Shown here piece by piece: positions 32,327 to 64,000 of a DNA stretch of 64,000 nucleotides (its first letter is position 1; the number at the start of each line of letters is the position of its first letter). The stretch is from Nocardia veterana NBRC 100344 (GTDB taxonomy: Bacteria > Actinomycetota > Actinomycetes > Mycobacteriales > Mycobacteriaceae), in contig NZ_BAGM01000117.1 of assembly GCF_000308855.1 (NCBI RefSeq), positions 124,001 through 188,000 on the forward strand, in the 5' to 3' direction. The position numbers were made by a program, and so were the translations under genes. The notes under the pieces are model-generated. The model did no database searches. It saw only the letters and a list, made by a program, of their open reading frames with translations, and was not told the origin of the DNA.

Positions 32327-33123
32327 ACAATCTGCACCGTGAACTCGCGCCGATCACCTCCGAAGCGTGGTCGGCCATCGAGGAGGAGGCGACGCGGACC
32401 TTCCGGCGGCACATCGCCGGCCGCCGGGTCGTGGACCTGTCCGGCCCGCACGGCACCGCCTACTCCGCGGTCGGATTGGGTCGCACCACCGTGATCGACG
32501 CGCCGGACCAGGGGGTGCAGGCGCGCCAGCGGCTGGTCGCGCCCCTGGTGGAACTGCGGGTGCCGTTCACCCTGTCCCGCGAGGAACTCGACAACGTCGA
32601 GCGCGGCGCCATGGACGCCGATCTGGACCCGGTGAAGGATGCGGCCAAGAAGATCGCCTTCGCCGAGGACCGCGCCGTCTTCGAGGGCTATCCGGCGGCC
32701 GGCATCACCGGGATCCGGGCCTCGGCCTCCAATACGCCGGTCACCGCGCCGAGCGATCCGCGGTTGATCCCCGAGGCGATCGCCCAGGCCCTCAGTGAAC
32801 TGCGGCTGGCCGGTGTGGACGGTCCGTATTCGGTCCTGCTCAGCGCCGATCTGTACACCGCGGTCAGCGAGACCTCCGATCACGGCCATATGATCCGCAC
32901 CCACATCGAACGCCTGATTCCCGAGGGCCAGATCATCTGGGCCCCCGCGATCGACGGCGCCTTCGTCCTCACCACCCGCGGTGGGGATTTCGATCTGCAA
33001 CTGGGACAGGATCTTTCGATCGGCTACCTGTCCCACGACGCCGACACCGTCCAGCTGTATTTCCAGGAGAGCCTGACCTTCCTGGTCTACACCGCAGAGG
33101 CGGCGGTCGCGCTGCGCGCCTGA
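32323..33123 (+). CDS. Family 1 encapsulin shell protein
   Basis: A 266-residue HK97-fold shell protein that self-assembles into a nanocompartment and binds the C-terminal peptide of its cargo. It begins MNNLHRELAPITSEAWSAIE and contains RRVVDLSGPHG, VQARQRLVAPLVELRVPF, DPVKDAAKKIAFAEDRAVFEG, IWAPAIDGAFVL and the C-terminal SLTFLVYTAEAAVALR, all typical. The length fits the 60-subunit (T=1) class. The ATG at 32323 overlaps the DyP stop (ATGA) and has AAAAGGA about 9 bases upstream. Cargo is the upstream DyP peroxidase. Confidence 0.95.
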   Translation: MNNLHRELAPITSEAWSAIEEEATRTFRRHIAGRRVVDLSGPHGTAYSAVGLGRTTVIDAPDQGVQARQRLVAPLVELRVPFTLSREELDNVERGAMDADLDPVKDAAKKIAFAEDRAVFEGYPAAGITGIRASASNTPVTAPSDPRLIPEAIAQALSELRLAGVDGPYSVLLSADLYTAVSETSDHGHMIRTHIERLIPEGQIIWAPAIDGAFVLTTRGGDFDLQLGQDLSIGYLSHDADTVQLYFQESLTFLVYTAEAAVALRA

Positions 33124-33176
33124 ACCGGCGCGGCCCCGTCGTCGTGATCACGTCGCCGCATGCCCCGAAAAGGCAG

Positions 33177-33323
33177 ATGGACAACGGTCCGGCAGCCGGT
33201 ACCGTGGACCCGGAATATCAGCGGGTGCCGGGTGCACCGGATGAACGTGGAGGCGGCGTGGACGACATCGTGCGGCCCACCGGGGCCGGTCGGCTGCGAA
33301 TGATCGCGCGGAGGCCGGCATGA
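33177..33323 (+). CDS. Possible 48-residue small protein, translationally coupled to the next gene
   Basis: An ATG at 33177 opens a frame of 48 codons (MDNGPAAGTVDPEYQRVPG...) whose TGA overlaps the ATG of the downstream membrane-protein gene (ATGA, 33320-33323). The product is Gly/Arg/Pro-rich with no recognised domain. A purine-rich AAAAGGCAG lies just before the ATG. The overlap suggests real translation, but the frame is short and could be chance. Confidence 0.3.
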   Translation: MDNGPAAGTVDPEYQRVPGAPDERGGGVDDIVRPTGAGRLRMIARRPA

Positions 33324-33916
33324 ACGACGACGTGCAGCCGACCCCCGGCGAGCGCTCCGACCTCTCGCCCCGGTCCGACGATCCGATGCGCCCGGTGCGG
33401 GCCGGGGTCGTCACCGGCCGCCGCATCCTCGGTTACGGCGCGCTCGCCGTTTCGGTCGCCGCGGTGATCTGCGCGGCCACGGTCGGTCTGTTCGGGCTGA
33501 ACCGGATCTTCACCGGGCTGCTGGTCGGGGTGGGGGCGGCGATCGCGGTGCTGGTGTGGCTGTTCGGCCGCGACGTCGTGGTCCTGACCGATCGCGCGAT
33601 CTACCGTCGGACCCCGTGGGCGGAATCGCGACTGGAGTGGGATCGAGTGGTGGCCGGGCGGTTCGCGCTCGACGAGCGGTCCCGGTGGTCGCTCGCGTTG
33701 GATCTGACCGGTGGGGACGAGCCACACGACGAACTGGTGCTGCTCAGCATCCCACCGATCGACCGCCCGGTCTCCAATGCCTACGAACACCGCAAACGGG
33801 AACAGGTCGCGGATGTCCGCCGCATCCTGCGGCACAAGCGCGTGCCGGTCACGCTGCTGCCCGAGATCGCGGCGGCACTGCACGAACATTGGAAGCTGGC
33901 ACCCGCCGCCCACTGA
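33320..33916 (+). CDS. Two-helix membrane protein, PH-like cytoplasmic part, function unknown
   Basis: A 198-residue protein. A charged N-terminus is followed by two membrane helices (residues about 35-57 ILGYGALAVSVAAVICAATV and about 62-84 IFTGLLVGVGAAIAVLVWLF), then a soluble part. VVVLTDRAIYRRTPWAESRLEWDRVVAGR resembles the first strands of bacterial PH-like domains, which often follow a pair of membrane helices. The end is charged and helical. I do not know a function. It follows the encapsulin by 196 bases. Confidence 0.7.
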   Translation: MNDDVQPTPGERSDLSPRSDDPMRPVRAGVVTGRRILGYGALAVSVAAVICAATVGLFGLNRIFTGLLVGVGAAIAVLVWLFGRDVVVLTDRAIYRRTPWAESRLEWDRVVAGRFALDERSRWSLALDLTGGDEPHDELVLLSIPPIDRPVSNAYEHRKREQVADVRRILRHKRVPVTLLPEIAAALHEHWKLAPAAH

Positions 33917-33938
33917 TCGCTTTGTACCGTCGTCGGAT

Positions 33939-34352
33939 ATGAAGGCTCCCTCGATGATCCGTACCGCCGCATTGGCTCATGTCCGGGATCGCCGGCTGTT
34001 GCAGGCGCGATCGGTCGGCAAGGACGTGTTCTACATGGCGGGCGGAAAAATCGATCCCGGCGAGTCTCCGGTCGAGGCGCTGTACCGGGAGGTGCGGGAG
34101 GAACTGGGGGTGAGCGTGCGCTCGCACGACGAACTCGGTGTTTTCGAATGCGAGGCCTACGGGCACGCGCCCGGCACGCCCCTGCATATGACGTGCTTCA
34201 CCGCCGACCTCACCGGCGAACCCACCCCGACCAGTGAGATCGCCGAATTGCGCTATTTCACCGTCGGCGAGTATGCCGCCATGCGGCATGTGGCGCCCGG
34301 CTCCATGATGGTGTTCCGGCGGCTCCACGAACTCGATCTGATCGACTGGTGA
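33939..34352 (+). CDS. NUDIX hydrolase
   Basis: A 137-residue NUDIX-fold protein. The NUDIX box (G-x5-E-x7-REVREELGV) lies around residues 28-50 with GGKIDPGESP at its start, so the metal-binding Glu residues are intact. Substrate (a nucleoside diphosphate linked to another group) is not predictable. The ATG at 33939 (MKAPSMIRTAALAHV) is chosen because earlier in-frame codons overlap the preceding gene and look non-coding. Convergent with the exporter gene, 10 bases apart. Confidence 0.9.
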   Translation: MKAPSMIRTAALAHVRDRRLLQARSVGKDVFYMAGGKIDPGESPVEALYREVREELGVSVRSHDELGVFECEAYGHAPGTPLHMTCFTADLTGEPTPTSEIAELRYFTVGEYAAMRHVAPGSMMVFRRLHELDLIDW

Positions 34353-34362
34353 GCGCCGCGGC

Positions 34363-36072
34363 TCACGATTCGGGCTGCGCCGCCCCGGCATCGGAGTCGG
34401 CGGTCGGCTGTTCCCCAGGAACCGGCGGCTCGGCCGGTACGGACATATCGGCGTCGATCTGCCCGGAATCCAACGGAATTCGACTCGCCGCGACGAAGGC
34501 CAGCAGCAACGCCACAGCGACGCCGAGCAGCATGACGCGGGTAGCGTCGGCGAACCCGTTGGCGAGCGCATCGGTCACTGCCGCGGGCGCGTGCTGACCG
34601 CGGAGGCCGACGATCGCACCGCCCGCCGAATCCCGGGTGGCCGCGGCCACGGCGGCGGCGGCACGCGGCGCCAGTCCGGGCACATAGCCGAGCCGATCGG
34701 GCAGGAAGTGGCCGAGTCCGATCGAGAGGGTGCTGCCGAGTACCGCCACCCCGAGCGCCGCACCGGCGGGGCGAGCGGTCAACGCCGTGACCGATCCCGG
34801 ATCCGAGGCACCCGCCCATAGATCGGTGCGCACTCGCACGGTCAGCGGCGCCACCGCGAGTCCGAGACCGACCCCGTAGCAGGCGAGCAAAACCGTCGGC
34901 ACCCACGCCGAGATCGTGGCCGTGAGGGCCAGAGCGGTCACCGCGATCGCGAGCAGCGCGATCGCCAGCCCTACTCGCACCAGCCACAACGGCGGTATCG
35001 CCCGCGCCGGCCCGGCGGTCAGCACGCCGGCGATGAGCGCACAGCCGGTCAACACCACGAGGATCGAACCGGTCCGCAGCGGCGACAACCCGAGACAGTT
35101 CACCAGATACAGCGGTAGCGCGAACAGCACAGCGAACTGGGCTGCCGCCACCAGCATCGCCGCGCCGTCGCTCCAGCGTCGCGGATCGGACAGTCGCGAA
35201 AAGTCCATCAGCGCCGCATGTTCCACCCTCACCCGGTGCCGCTCCCAGAAGAAGAACAGCACGAGCAGCAGTACGCCCACGCCGAGGACGAACGGGATCA
35301 CCGAACTCGCCGATTGGACCGACCAGGTCAGGCCGAACAGGGTGAACTCCCGCCGGGGCCGCCACCAGCCGTAGCGCTGCCCCTCGATCAGCGCGAAGAT
35401 CACCAACGCGAATCCGGCGGTGCTGAGCAGCCATCCGTCCACATCGAGGCCGGTCGCGGCGCGACCGATGCGGGTTTCGGGGACCAGCACCAGGGTGCCG
35501 ATCAGCACGACCACCCCGATCGGCACGTTGATCAGGAATATCCACGGCCAGGTGAAGGAGTTGGTGAACCAGCCGCCCAACGCGGCGCCCACGACCGCGG
35601 CCGCGGCCGACGCGGTCGCCCACACCGTGAAGGCGACGGCCCGGGCCCGCCCGCGGAACAGCACGGAGACGGTGGACACCGATCCGGCCACGACGGCGGC
35701 ACCCCCGATCCCCTGCACGAGCCGCCCCCAGATGAGCGGACTCGCCGAATCGGCGGAAGCGGCGAGCACGCTACCGCCCACGAATACCAGCACGCCCAGC
35801 GCCAGGATCGCGCGCCGACCGAACCGATCGGCGATCCGGCCGACGGTGATCAGCAGCACGGCGAGGACCACCGAATACACACAGAAGACCCACTGTGCCT
35901 GCGTGAAGTCCAGACCCAGGTCACCGATGATCGCGGGCAGCGACACGCCGACGACCGTGCCGTCCAGCAGTACCATCGCCAGCCCGAGCGAGACGATCGC
36001 GAGCGCGGGCCAGCGTCTGGCTCCCGTGGGCGGCACATCGGGCTCAGCGTCTGTTCGAACGTGATCAGCCAT
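34363..36072 (-). CDS. DHA2-type MFS drug exporter
   Basis: A 569-residue, roughly 14-helix major-facilitator exporter. Motifs: VLLDGTVVGVSLPAIIGDLG in the first helix (the LDxTVVxVALP signature of DHA2 pumps), GRIADRFGRRAIL (motif A), WVFCVYSVVLAV and WIFLINVPIGV. The C-terminal tail is acidic and Pro-rich. An upstream extension to 36369 would add 99 residues of non-membrane, low-plausibility sequence, so the ATG at 36070-36072 (MADHVRTDAEPD) is taken. It probably exports hydrophobic compounds by proton antiport. Divergent from the unknown gene at 36358. Confidence 0.9.
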   Translation of the reverse strand: MADHVRTDAEPDVPPTGARRWPALAIVSLGLAMVLLDGTVVGVSLPAIIGDLGLDFTQAQWVFCVYSVVLAVLLITVGRIADRFGRRAILALGVLVFVGGSVLAASADSASPLIWGRLVQGIGGAAVVAGSVSTVSVLFRGRARAVAFTVWATASAAAAVVGAALGGWFTNSFTWPWIFLINVPIGVVVLIGTLVLVPETRIGRAATGLDVDGWLLSTAGFALVIFALIEGQRYGWWRPRREFTLFGLTWSVQSASSVIPFVLGVGVLLLVLFFFWERHRVRVEHAALMDFSRLSDPRRWSDGAAMLVAAAQFAVLFALPLYLVNCLGLSPLRTGSILVVLTGCALIAGVLTAGPARAIPPLWLVRVGLAIALLAIAVTALALTATISAWVPTVLLACYGVGLGLAVAPLTVRVRTDLWAGASDPGSVTALTARPAGAALGVAVLGSTLSIGLGHFLPDRLGYVPGLAPRAAAAVAAATRDSAGGAIVGLRGQHAPAAVTDALANGFADATRVMLLGVAVALLLAFVAASRIPLDSGQIDADMSVPAEPPVPGEQPTADSDAGAAQPES

Positions 36073-36357
36073 GCGCCGCTCCCGTCGTCGACCGGTGTCG
36101 CTGGGAAGTAACTCGTATCGGTCGAGTCTACGAGCCGAGCGGGACGAATCTCGGCAATCGAGACAGGGTGATACCGGACCGTGCAGCGATCGCGAGTAAT
36201 CGGCTACCGAATACGGCCGGTCCGCGGCTCTTGCCTGCTCGGACAGCCCGTTCCAGGCTCGAACACCGCTCGTCGCCGGGAGAGATTTGCGTTCATCGAG
36301 GCTCGAAGAGTCCTTACACTGATTCGAACAGGAACCGGATATCGAGGGACATCCACC
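36073..36357. promoter_or_regulatory. Divergent promoter region between the exporter gene and the unknown gene
   Basis: These 285 bases separate two outward-facing genes and must hold both promoters. For the rightward gene, TACACT (36315-36320) is a reasonable -10 with TTCATC (36292-36297) 17 bases upstream as a weak -35. I see no clear operator or repeat. Confidence 0.35.
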
Positions 36358-37005
36358 ATGACAGGTCACTCGCCCGCACCCGATCCCCTGCGCGAAGGTA
36401 CTGCTGCATCAGGCCACTACTGGGTAGTCGACCTGGAACCGCCTCCCGCGGCATCGACCCTGCTTTCGGGTTATATCCATCGGGTACGCAATACCATGCA
36501 GAAGCTGGTCGACTTACTGGGTACTCCTGCCCTCACGCGAAAACCCCCAGCTCCGAAACCACCCGAACCGGTGCCCGTCGATCATGATTTCGTCGGATCG
36601 GCTGCTGCGGAGTATCAGGTGATGCGCGGACAGATCGCGACGCATGTGGCGCGCTGGCAAGAACGCGAGCCGGACATTCATGCGGTGAGCGCGCAGACGT
36701 CGACCATCGCCGAGGCTGTGCTCGAAGACATCAAACACACCGTGGCGCAATTACGGCACACGCTGCGTACCGCTGGCTCCACTCCGACAGCGCACTATCA
36801 GCCGGTTTCCTCGACCAGAGCCAGTGGTTTGTCGTTGGCGGTGGAGCAGGTCATGACCGAAGCCGTCAGTGACGCCATGGAAGACGTATACGACAGTGTG
36901 CTGGTCGCCGAAAAGGAAGTCGGCCTGTCTACATCCAACTTGCCGAAAATCCCCGACGAGCCGTTCCAGTTGATGCCACCCGTGCTGGGGTTCAACACCA
37001 TCTGA
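36358..37005 (+). CDS. Hypothetical helical protein, 215 residues
   Basis: The ATG at 36358 is chosen over an open frame back to 36181 because only the later part looks protein-like (MTGHSPAPDPLREG, then GHYWVVDLEPPPAA). A Pro-rich linker (RKPPAPKPPEPVPV) separates a short N-terminal part from a long helical domain (YQVMRGQIATHVARWQERE, TIAEAVLEDIKHTVAQLRH, LAVEQVMTEAVSDAMEDV). No signal peptide, membrane helix or known motif is visible. Base composition is slightly less GC-rich than its neighbours. I do not recognise the family. Confidence 0.65.
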   Translation: MTGHSPAPDPLREGTAASGHYWVVDLEPPPAASTLLSGYIHRVRNTMQKLVDLLGTPALTRKPPAPKPPEPVPVDHDFVGSAAAEYQVMRGQIATHVARWQEREPDIHAVSAQTSTIAEAVLEDIKHTVAQLRHTLRTAGSTPTAHYQPVSSTRASGLSLAVEQVMTEAVSDAMEDVYDSVLVAEKEVGLSTSNLPKIPDEPFQLMPPVLGFNTI

Positions 37006-37193
37006 CCGGCGTACCAACGCACATCGGAGCGCGTCCCCGGAGGGGCCGAACAGATCGTGCCAATATCGCCGCAGCCAACGGAGATTTCCCTGCTATCGAT
37101 CGAGGTTCGCTCGATCTGTTCGCCGTGGCGGCGGCGAGAGCCGATGCGTGGCATGGGCGGCGCTGAACTCCGCGCGTCCCAACCGATGGCTTC

Positions 37194-38771
37194 TCAGCGC
37201 GGTTTCACCTCTGCCAGGAGTTCCGGGCCGTGGCTCTCGACTCGGGTGGTCACGAGTCGCACGCTCAGTAGGGTTGTGCCGACGCCCAGGGTGATGCCTA
37301 CCGGGAACGCACACCACTCGATGACCCCGCTGTGCAGGTAGACGCCGAGACCGACGATGCCCAGAACCGGGAGGCTGACGAGGAGTTGGCCGAATCCGAT
37401 GGCCAGTTGCACGAGGGCACGGGCGCATCCGGGGTTGCCGGAATTGCCGGCAAACGGGTTGCCTCGTTGCTGCGGAAGGGGATACGCGGCGTAGACCGAG
37501 AGGAAGATCGCGGTCGCCGCGCCGACGCCGAGTACGACCGGGAGGGCGGAGACCACCCAGGGATACATCTGCCGCCGCCCGAGGGCGCCCGGCAGCACGA
37601 GGGTGAGAACCACCGCCAACGGCGCGACGACTAGGAGCCAGGCGATCACGCGGCCTCGTACGTCGGCTCGGGTGGCGCCAGGGACGACGAGGGTGTGCCA
37701 GAGGGCGGTTCCGTCGAAGGCGTACATGTTGGCGCTGGCCATCGCGGCCAACCACACCACGAAGACACCGGCGAACGGCACACCGGCGGCGCCGTTCTGC
37801 AGGCCGAGGAAGATCGGGAGCACCACCCCGATCAGCATCAGCGGCAGCAGCGCCGCGCGGCGGCGCCCGTCCCGCCACCAGGTGCGAAGTTCTTTCAAGA
37901 CCACCGCGCCGACGGGAGTCGGTGGGATCAGCCGCTCCCATCGGGCCGCGCCGGCGCGCTCGCCGACCGGGCCGGCGGGTGCGGCGGTGGTGGTGAGGCG
38001 CCGGCGGAGCAGGACCGCCCACGCCTGCCACAACAGAGCAGCCAGTGCCGCGAGGCCGGCCAAGGGCAGGAGGCCGAACCACCAGCGGCCCTCGGCGGCG
38101 GCCTGTACCGAGTAGGGCGCCCAGCCCGACGGCAAGGCGCGCAACGTGATTCCGAGGCCGGGCGAGACCTCTTTCAGCCGCGGCCCGAGGTAGCCGACCA
38201 GCAATTGCAGCGGATAGTAGGCGAGACCGGTCAGGCCGGCGAGCACCACACCGAGGTCACGTCCGCGCCGCGAACGCATCGCCGCCCCGATCCAGGCCAG
38301 CACGACCCGCGACAGCAGGACCACGAAGATCAGCTGCAGCACGACACCGACGAGTGCGAAAAACACTGGGAGAACGCCCAATTGGACTGCAAGCGCGACC
38401 AGACCACCGAAGGCGATCAGATTCACCACCCCGGCCGGGCCGGTGAACGCGACCGCGGCGAGCCCGACCGCCAGCCGGCGGTAGCTCAGCGGCAACAGCC
38501 GGAAATGCTCGGGCTGCAGGGTTTCGTCGCTACTGCCGGTGAAGATCGGACCGCACAGCCAGCCCAGCGTCCACATCGCGTACAGGGTGGCGGCGACATT
38601 GACCGCCGCGCGGGCGTCCCAGCCGTACCCTGCGACCGCCATCAGCGCGGCGGTGACGATCGCGGCGAGCACGCCGATGATCAGCCCGATCCAGAAACCG
38701 ACCGCGGCGCGGCCGCCGCTCATCGCGCGGGCGGTGAGCCGCCAGCGCATCCGGATCAGGACGCCAACCAC
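37194..38771 (-). CDS. ABC transporter permease (exporter-type)
   Basis: A 525-residue polytopic membrane protein with about 12 hydrophobic segments, for example AVGFWIGLIIGVLAAIVTAA, GVVNLIAFGGLVALAVQLG and VGAATAIFLSVYAAYP. A central soluble loop contains PVGAVVLKELRTWWRDGRRR, a KELRxxxRD pattern typical of ABC-2-like export permeases. The GTG start at 38771 lies 16 bases inside the upstream ATPase gene, so the two form a coupled exporter. Substrate is unknown. Confidence 0.85.
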   Translation of the reverse strand: MVGVLIRMRWRLTARAMSGGRAAVGFWIGLIIGVLAAIVTAALMAVAGYGWDARAAVNVAATLYAMWTLGWLCGPIFTGSSDETLQPEHFRLLPLSYRRLAVGLAAVAFTGPAGVVNLIAFGGLVALAVQLGVLPVFFALVGVVLQLIFVVLLSRVVLAWIGAAMRSRRGRDLGVVLAGLTGLAYYPLQLLVGYLGPRLKEVSPGLGITLRALPSGWAPYSVQAAAEGRWWFGLLPLAGLAALAALLWQAWAVLLRRRLTTTAAPAGPVGERAGAARWERLIPPTPVGAVVLKELRTWWRDGRRRAALLPLMLIGVVLPIFLGLQNGAAGVPFAGVFVVWLAAMASANMYAFDGTALWHTLVVPGATRADVRGRVIAWLLVVAPLAVVLTLVLPGALGRRQMYPWVVSALPVVLGVGAATAIFLSVYAAYPLPQQRGNPFAGNSGNPGCARALVQLAIGFGQLLVSLPVLGIVGLGVYLHSGVIEWCAFPVGITLGVGTTLLSVRLVTTRVESHGPELLAEVKPR

Positions 38772-39523
38772 GACAGTCCCTCATCTCCCCCGATCCGTCC
38801 GCCGACCAGGCGCACGAACGCCTCCTCGAGACTGCCCTCCCCACGGACCTCGGCGACCGATCCGGTCGCCACCACCCGGCCCTTGTCGATGACCGCCAGA
38901 TGATCGCACAGGTTCTCCATCAGCGCCATCACATGACTGGACAGCACCACCGAACCGCCGGCCGCGACGAACCGCCGCAGAATGGTGCGAATAGTGCTGG
39001 CCGACACCGGATCCACCGCTTCGAAGGGCTCGTCGAGTACCAGCAGCTTCGGACCGTGCAGCAGGGCCGTCGCGAGCCCGATCTTCTTGCGCATACCGGC
39101 CGAATAATCCACGACGAGCGTGCGTTCCGCGCCGGTGAGCTCCAGCACCGACAGCAACTCCTGCGCCCGCTCGGCCACCGTGCCGGGCGGCATTCCGCGC
39201 AGAAGTCCGGTGTAGGTGAGCAATTCGCGTCCGGTAAGTCGTTCCGGCAGTGCCAGGCCGTCGGGCAGTACCCCGACGATCGTCTTGGCCCGCACCGGAT
39301 CCGCCCAGACATCGGCGCCGAAGATCTGTGCCTGCCCGGCGTCGGGCCGCAGCAGGCCGACCGCCATCGACAGCGTGGTGGTCTTCCCCGCGCCGTTCGG
39401 GCCGACCAGACCGAAGAACGAACCCGGCGGCACCGTCAGGCTCACCCCGTCGACCACCCACGGCCCGCCGAATCGCTTGTACAGCCCGCTCAACCGCAGA
39501 GCGGGCACATCATCGGCTTCCAT
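38756..39523 (-). CDS. ABC transporter ATP-binding protein
   Basis: A 255-residue ATPase of the drug/lipid export type. Walker A GPNGAGKTTT, Q-loop VLPDGLALPERLTG, signature DYSAGMRKKIGLA (variant of LSGGQ), Walker B LLVLDEPFEAVDP and switch SSHVM are all present. A strong purine-rich GGAGGAGGGGAG precedes the ATG at 39523. It overlaps the permease gene by 16 bases. Together they should form a heteromeric or homodimeric exporter. Confidence 0.92.
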   Translation of the reverse strand: MEADDVPALRLSGLYKRFGGPWVVDGVSLTVPPGSFFGLVGPNGAGKTTTLSMAVGLLRPDAGQAQIFGADVWADPVRAKTIVGVLPDGLALPERLTGRELLTYTGLLRGMPPGTVAERAQELLSVLELTGAERTLVVDYSAGMRKKIGLATALLHGPKLLVLDEPFEAVDPVSASTIRTILRRFVAAGGSVVLSSHVMALMENLCDHLAVIDKGRVVATGSVAEVRGEGSLEEAFVRLVGGRIGGDEGLSWLAS

Positions 39524-39601
39524 CTCCCCTCCTCCGCGAGCCCCGCCCGCGTCCGTGATCGACCACCTCGTGAAGTCGTCGCCGGCAAGTGCGGCCCTTC
39601 G

Positions 39602-40201
39602 TTACCGCAGCAAGGTGGCCGGGTCGACCGTGAGCTCGAACGGCGCGTGCAACGTCACCTCGGCCCCGGCGGCCGCGCGCTGAACCAGTTCGTATTCGCC
39701 GTTCTCACCGAGGGCGTAGGCGAACAGGACCGGCAACTGTTCCCCCGGTAGACGTCCCTTGAACGAGTTGATTTCGATACGCCAGTAATTGGGTATACCG
39801 GCTTGCGCGTACAAGCTCGGCTTGGCCATCCGATCCTGGAGCGTTGTCGAGGCCGATACGATCTCGACTGCCAAACCCACCCGATCGACGCGAACCCCCC
39901 GCTCGTCCTTGTCGACGGCCCCACGGCCCGCAATGAGATCCGGAATCGGCTCGTCATCACCGATCAGCACGCCGACTCCTGGTAAGACCCACATATCGCG
40001 CGGCATAGCCGATGTGAGCGCGACAAGTAGCCACGTCAGCACTTCCTGATGCCTGGGTTTCGGGGCCGCGTTCACGACCAGCTGACCATTCAGCACCTCG
40101 TAGCGGATTCCGTTGTCGGGCAGATGTTCGAGATCCGCGGCTGTCCAGCGATCACCCATCGGCTGCAACGCCGAAGGCCGCTCGGGAACCGGCATCGCCA
40201 C
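39602..40201 (-). CDS. Uma2 family restriction-endonuclease-fold protein
   Basis: About 199 residues of the Uma2 family (PD-(D/E)xK-like fold). Typical points are WTAADLEHLPDNGIRYEVLNG at the N-terminus, the acidic PIPDLIAG, LAVEIVSASTTLQDRMAK (Glu plus Lys) and YAQAGIPNYWRIE. The PD...ExV/S..K set that defines the putative active site is present. Function in bacteria is largely unknown. The start is chosen from the position of AGGAGG at 40210-40215, which is 8 bases before GTG 40199-40201; a GTG at 40208-40210 would overlap that ribosome site. Confidence 0.85.
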   Translation of the reverse strand: MAMPVPERPSALQPMGDRWTAADLEHLPDNGIRYEVLNGQLVVNAAPKPRHQEVLTWLLVALTSAMPRDMWVLPGVGVLIGDDEPIPDLIAGRGAVDKDERGVRVDRVGLAVEIVSASTTLQDRMAKPSLYAQAGIPNYWRIEINSFKGRLPGEQLPVLFAYALGENGEYELVQRAAAGAEVTLHAPFELTVDPATLLR

Positions 40202-40209
40202 GACAGTCA

Positions 40210-40215
40210 CCTCCT
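40210..40215 (-). promoter_or_regulatory. Shine-Dalgarno AGGAGG that sets the Uma2 start
   Basis: AGGAGG on the minus strand ends 8 bases before the GTG at 40199-40201, an ideal spacing. The alternative GTG at 40208-40210 overlaps it and the ATG at 40193-40195 is 14 bases away. Confidence 0.6.
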
Positions 40216-40330
40216 AGCCCGCTGATCGCGATGGACAACTGGGTCCGAGTCTAGACGAGGGCCGGCGCCGCGGGCCGGGCTCCGGAGGCAGCCGCACCCC
40301 GGCCGGGATACGACCGCCTCCGGGCACGGT

Positions 40331-64000
<23,670 letters not shown>

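Noticed and set aside
36181..36357. Upstream extension of the 36358 gene
   Set aside because: The 59 extra codons are Arg-rich and do not look protein-coding; the ATG at 36358 starts the plausible protein.
36073..36369. Upstream extension of the DHA2 exporter
   Set aside because: It would add 99 residues with scattered Cys/Ser/Arg and no membrane or signal features before the first helix.
24209..40330. tRNA, rRNA, insertion sequences or attachment sites
   Set aside because: I found no cloverleaf-like, transposase or terminal-repeat pattern; all larger frames are explained by cellular genes.

Overview
The window is high-GC DNA from an actinomycete. Gene content (a giant NRPS, a DyP peroxidase with an encapsulin, an overlapping thyA-dfrA pair, cobF, Uma2) fits Mycobacteriales, most likely Nocardia or a close relative; that placement is inference. 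Two giant genes take about 48 of the 64 kb, and both run off the window.

Nucleotides 2-24208 (+) hold one uninterrupted frame of at least 8,068 codons, open to the left edge. It encodes a multidomain protein I cannot match to a named family. In order it shows: eight LuxR/GerE-like HTH repeats; an RsbW-like HATPase; a motif recalled from polymorphic toxins and a long helical region; a complete PP2C phosphatase; a kinase-like region resembling PI3/4-kinases; a papain-like (Tox-PL-type) domain; an APH-fold kinase; two more HTH repeats; an embedded MFS-like membrane domain; a second papain-like domain; a 370-residue unknown domain; a degenerate ADP-ribosyltransferase-like domain; and five tandem units, each an APH-like kinase plus a small alpha/beta GNAT-like domain. 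Some APH units keep the catalytic residues and others have lost them. Pro/Gly/Asp-rich linkers with recurring motifs separate the domains. This is the most unusual object in the window.

Nucleotides 24228-40201 are ordinary chromosome: DUF2630, a type-B carboxylesterase, an SRPBCC protein, an Fpg/Nei glycosylase, a secreted Ala/Pro-rich protein, cobF, thyA-dfrA, a cupin, a DyP peroxidase with a C-terminal encapsulin-targeting peptide overlapping its encapsulin gene, a small membrane protein, a NUDIX hydrolase, a DHA2-type exporter, an unknown 215-residue protein, an ABC permease/ATPase pair and a Uma2 nuclease-like protein. No gene-free stretch exceeds about 300 bases.

Nucleotides 40331-64000 (-) are the 3' part of an NRPS gene that continues past the right edge: a partial E domain, six C-A-T modules (the fourth with an E domain), and a last module with a normal C domain followed by an adenylation domain that has lost its core motifs. 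There is no thioesterase. The sixth carrier protein and the last C domain look as if an E domain once lay between them.
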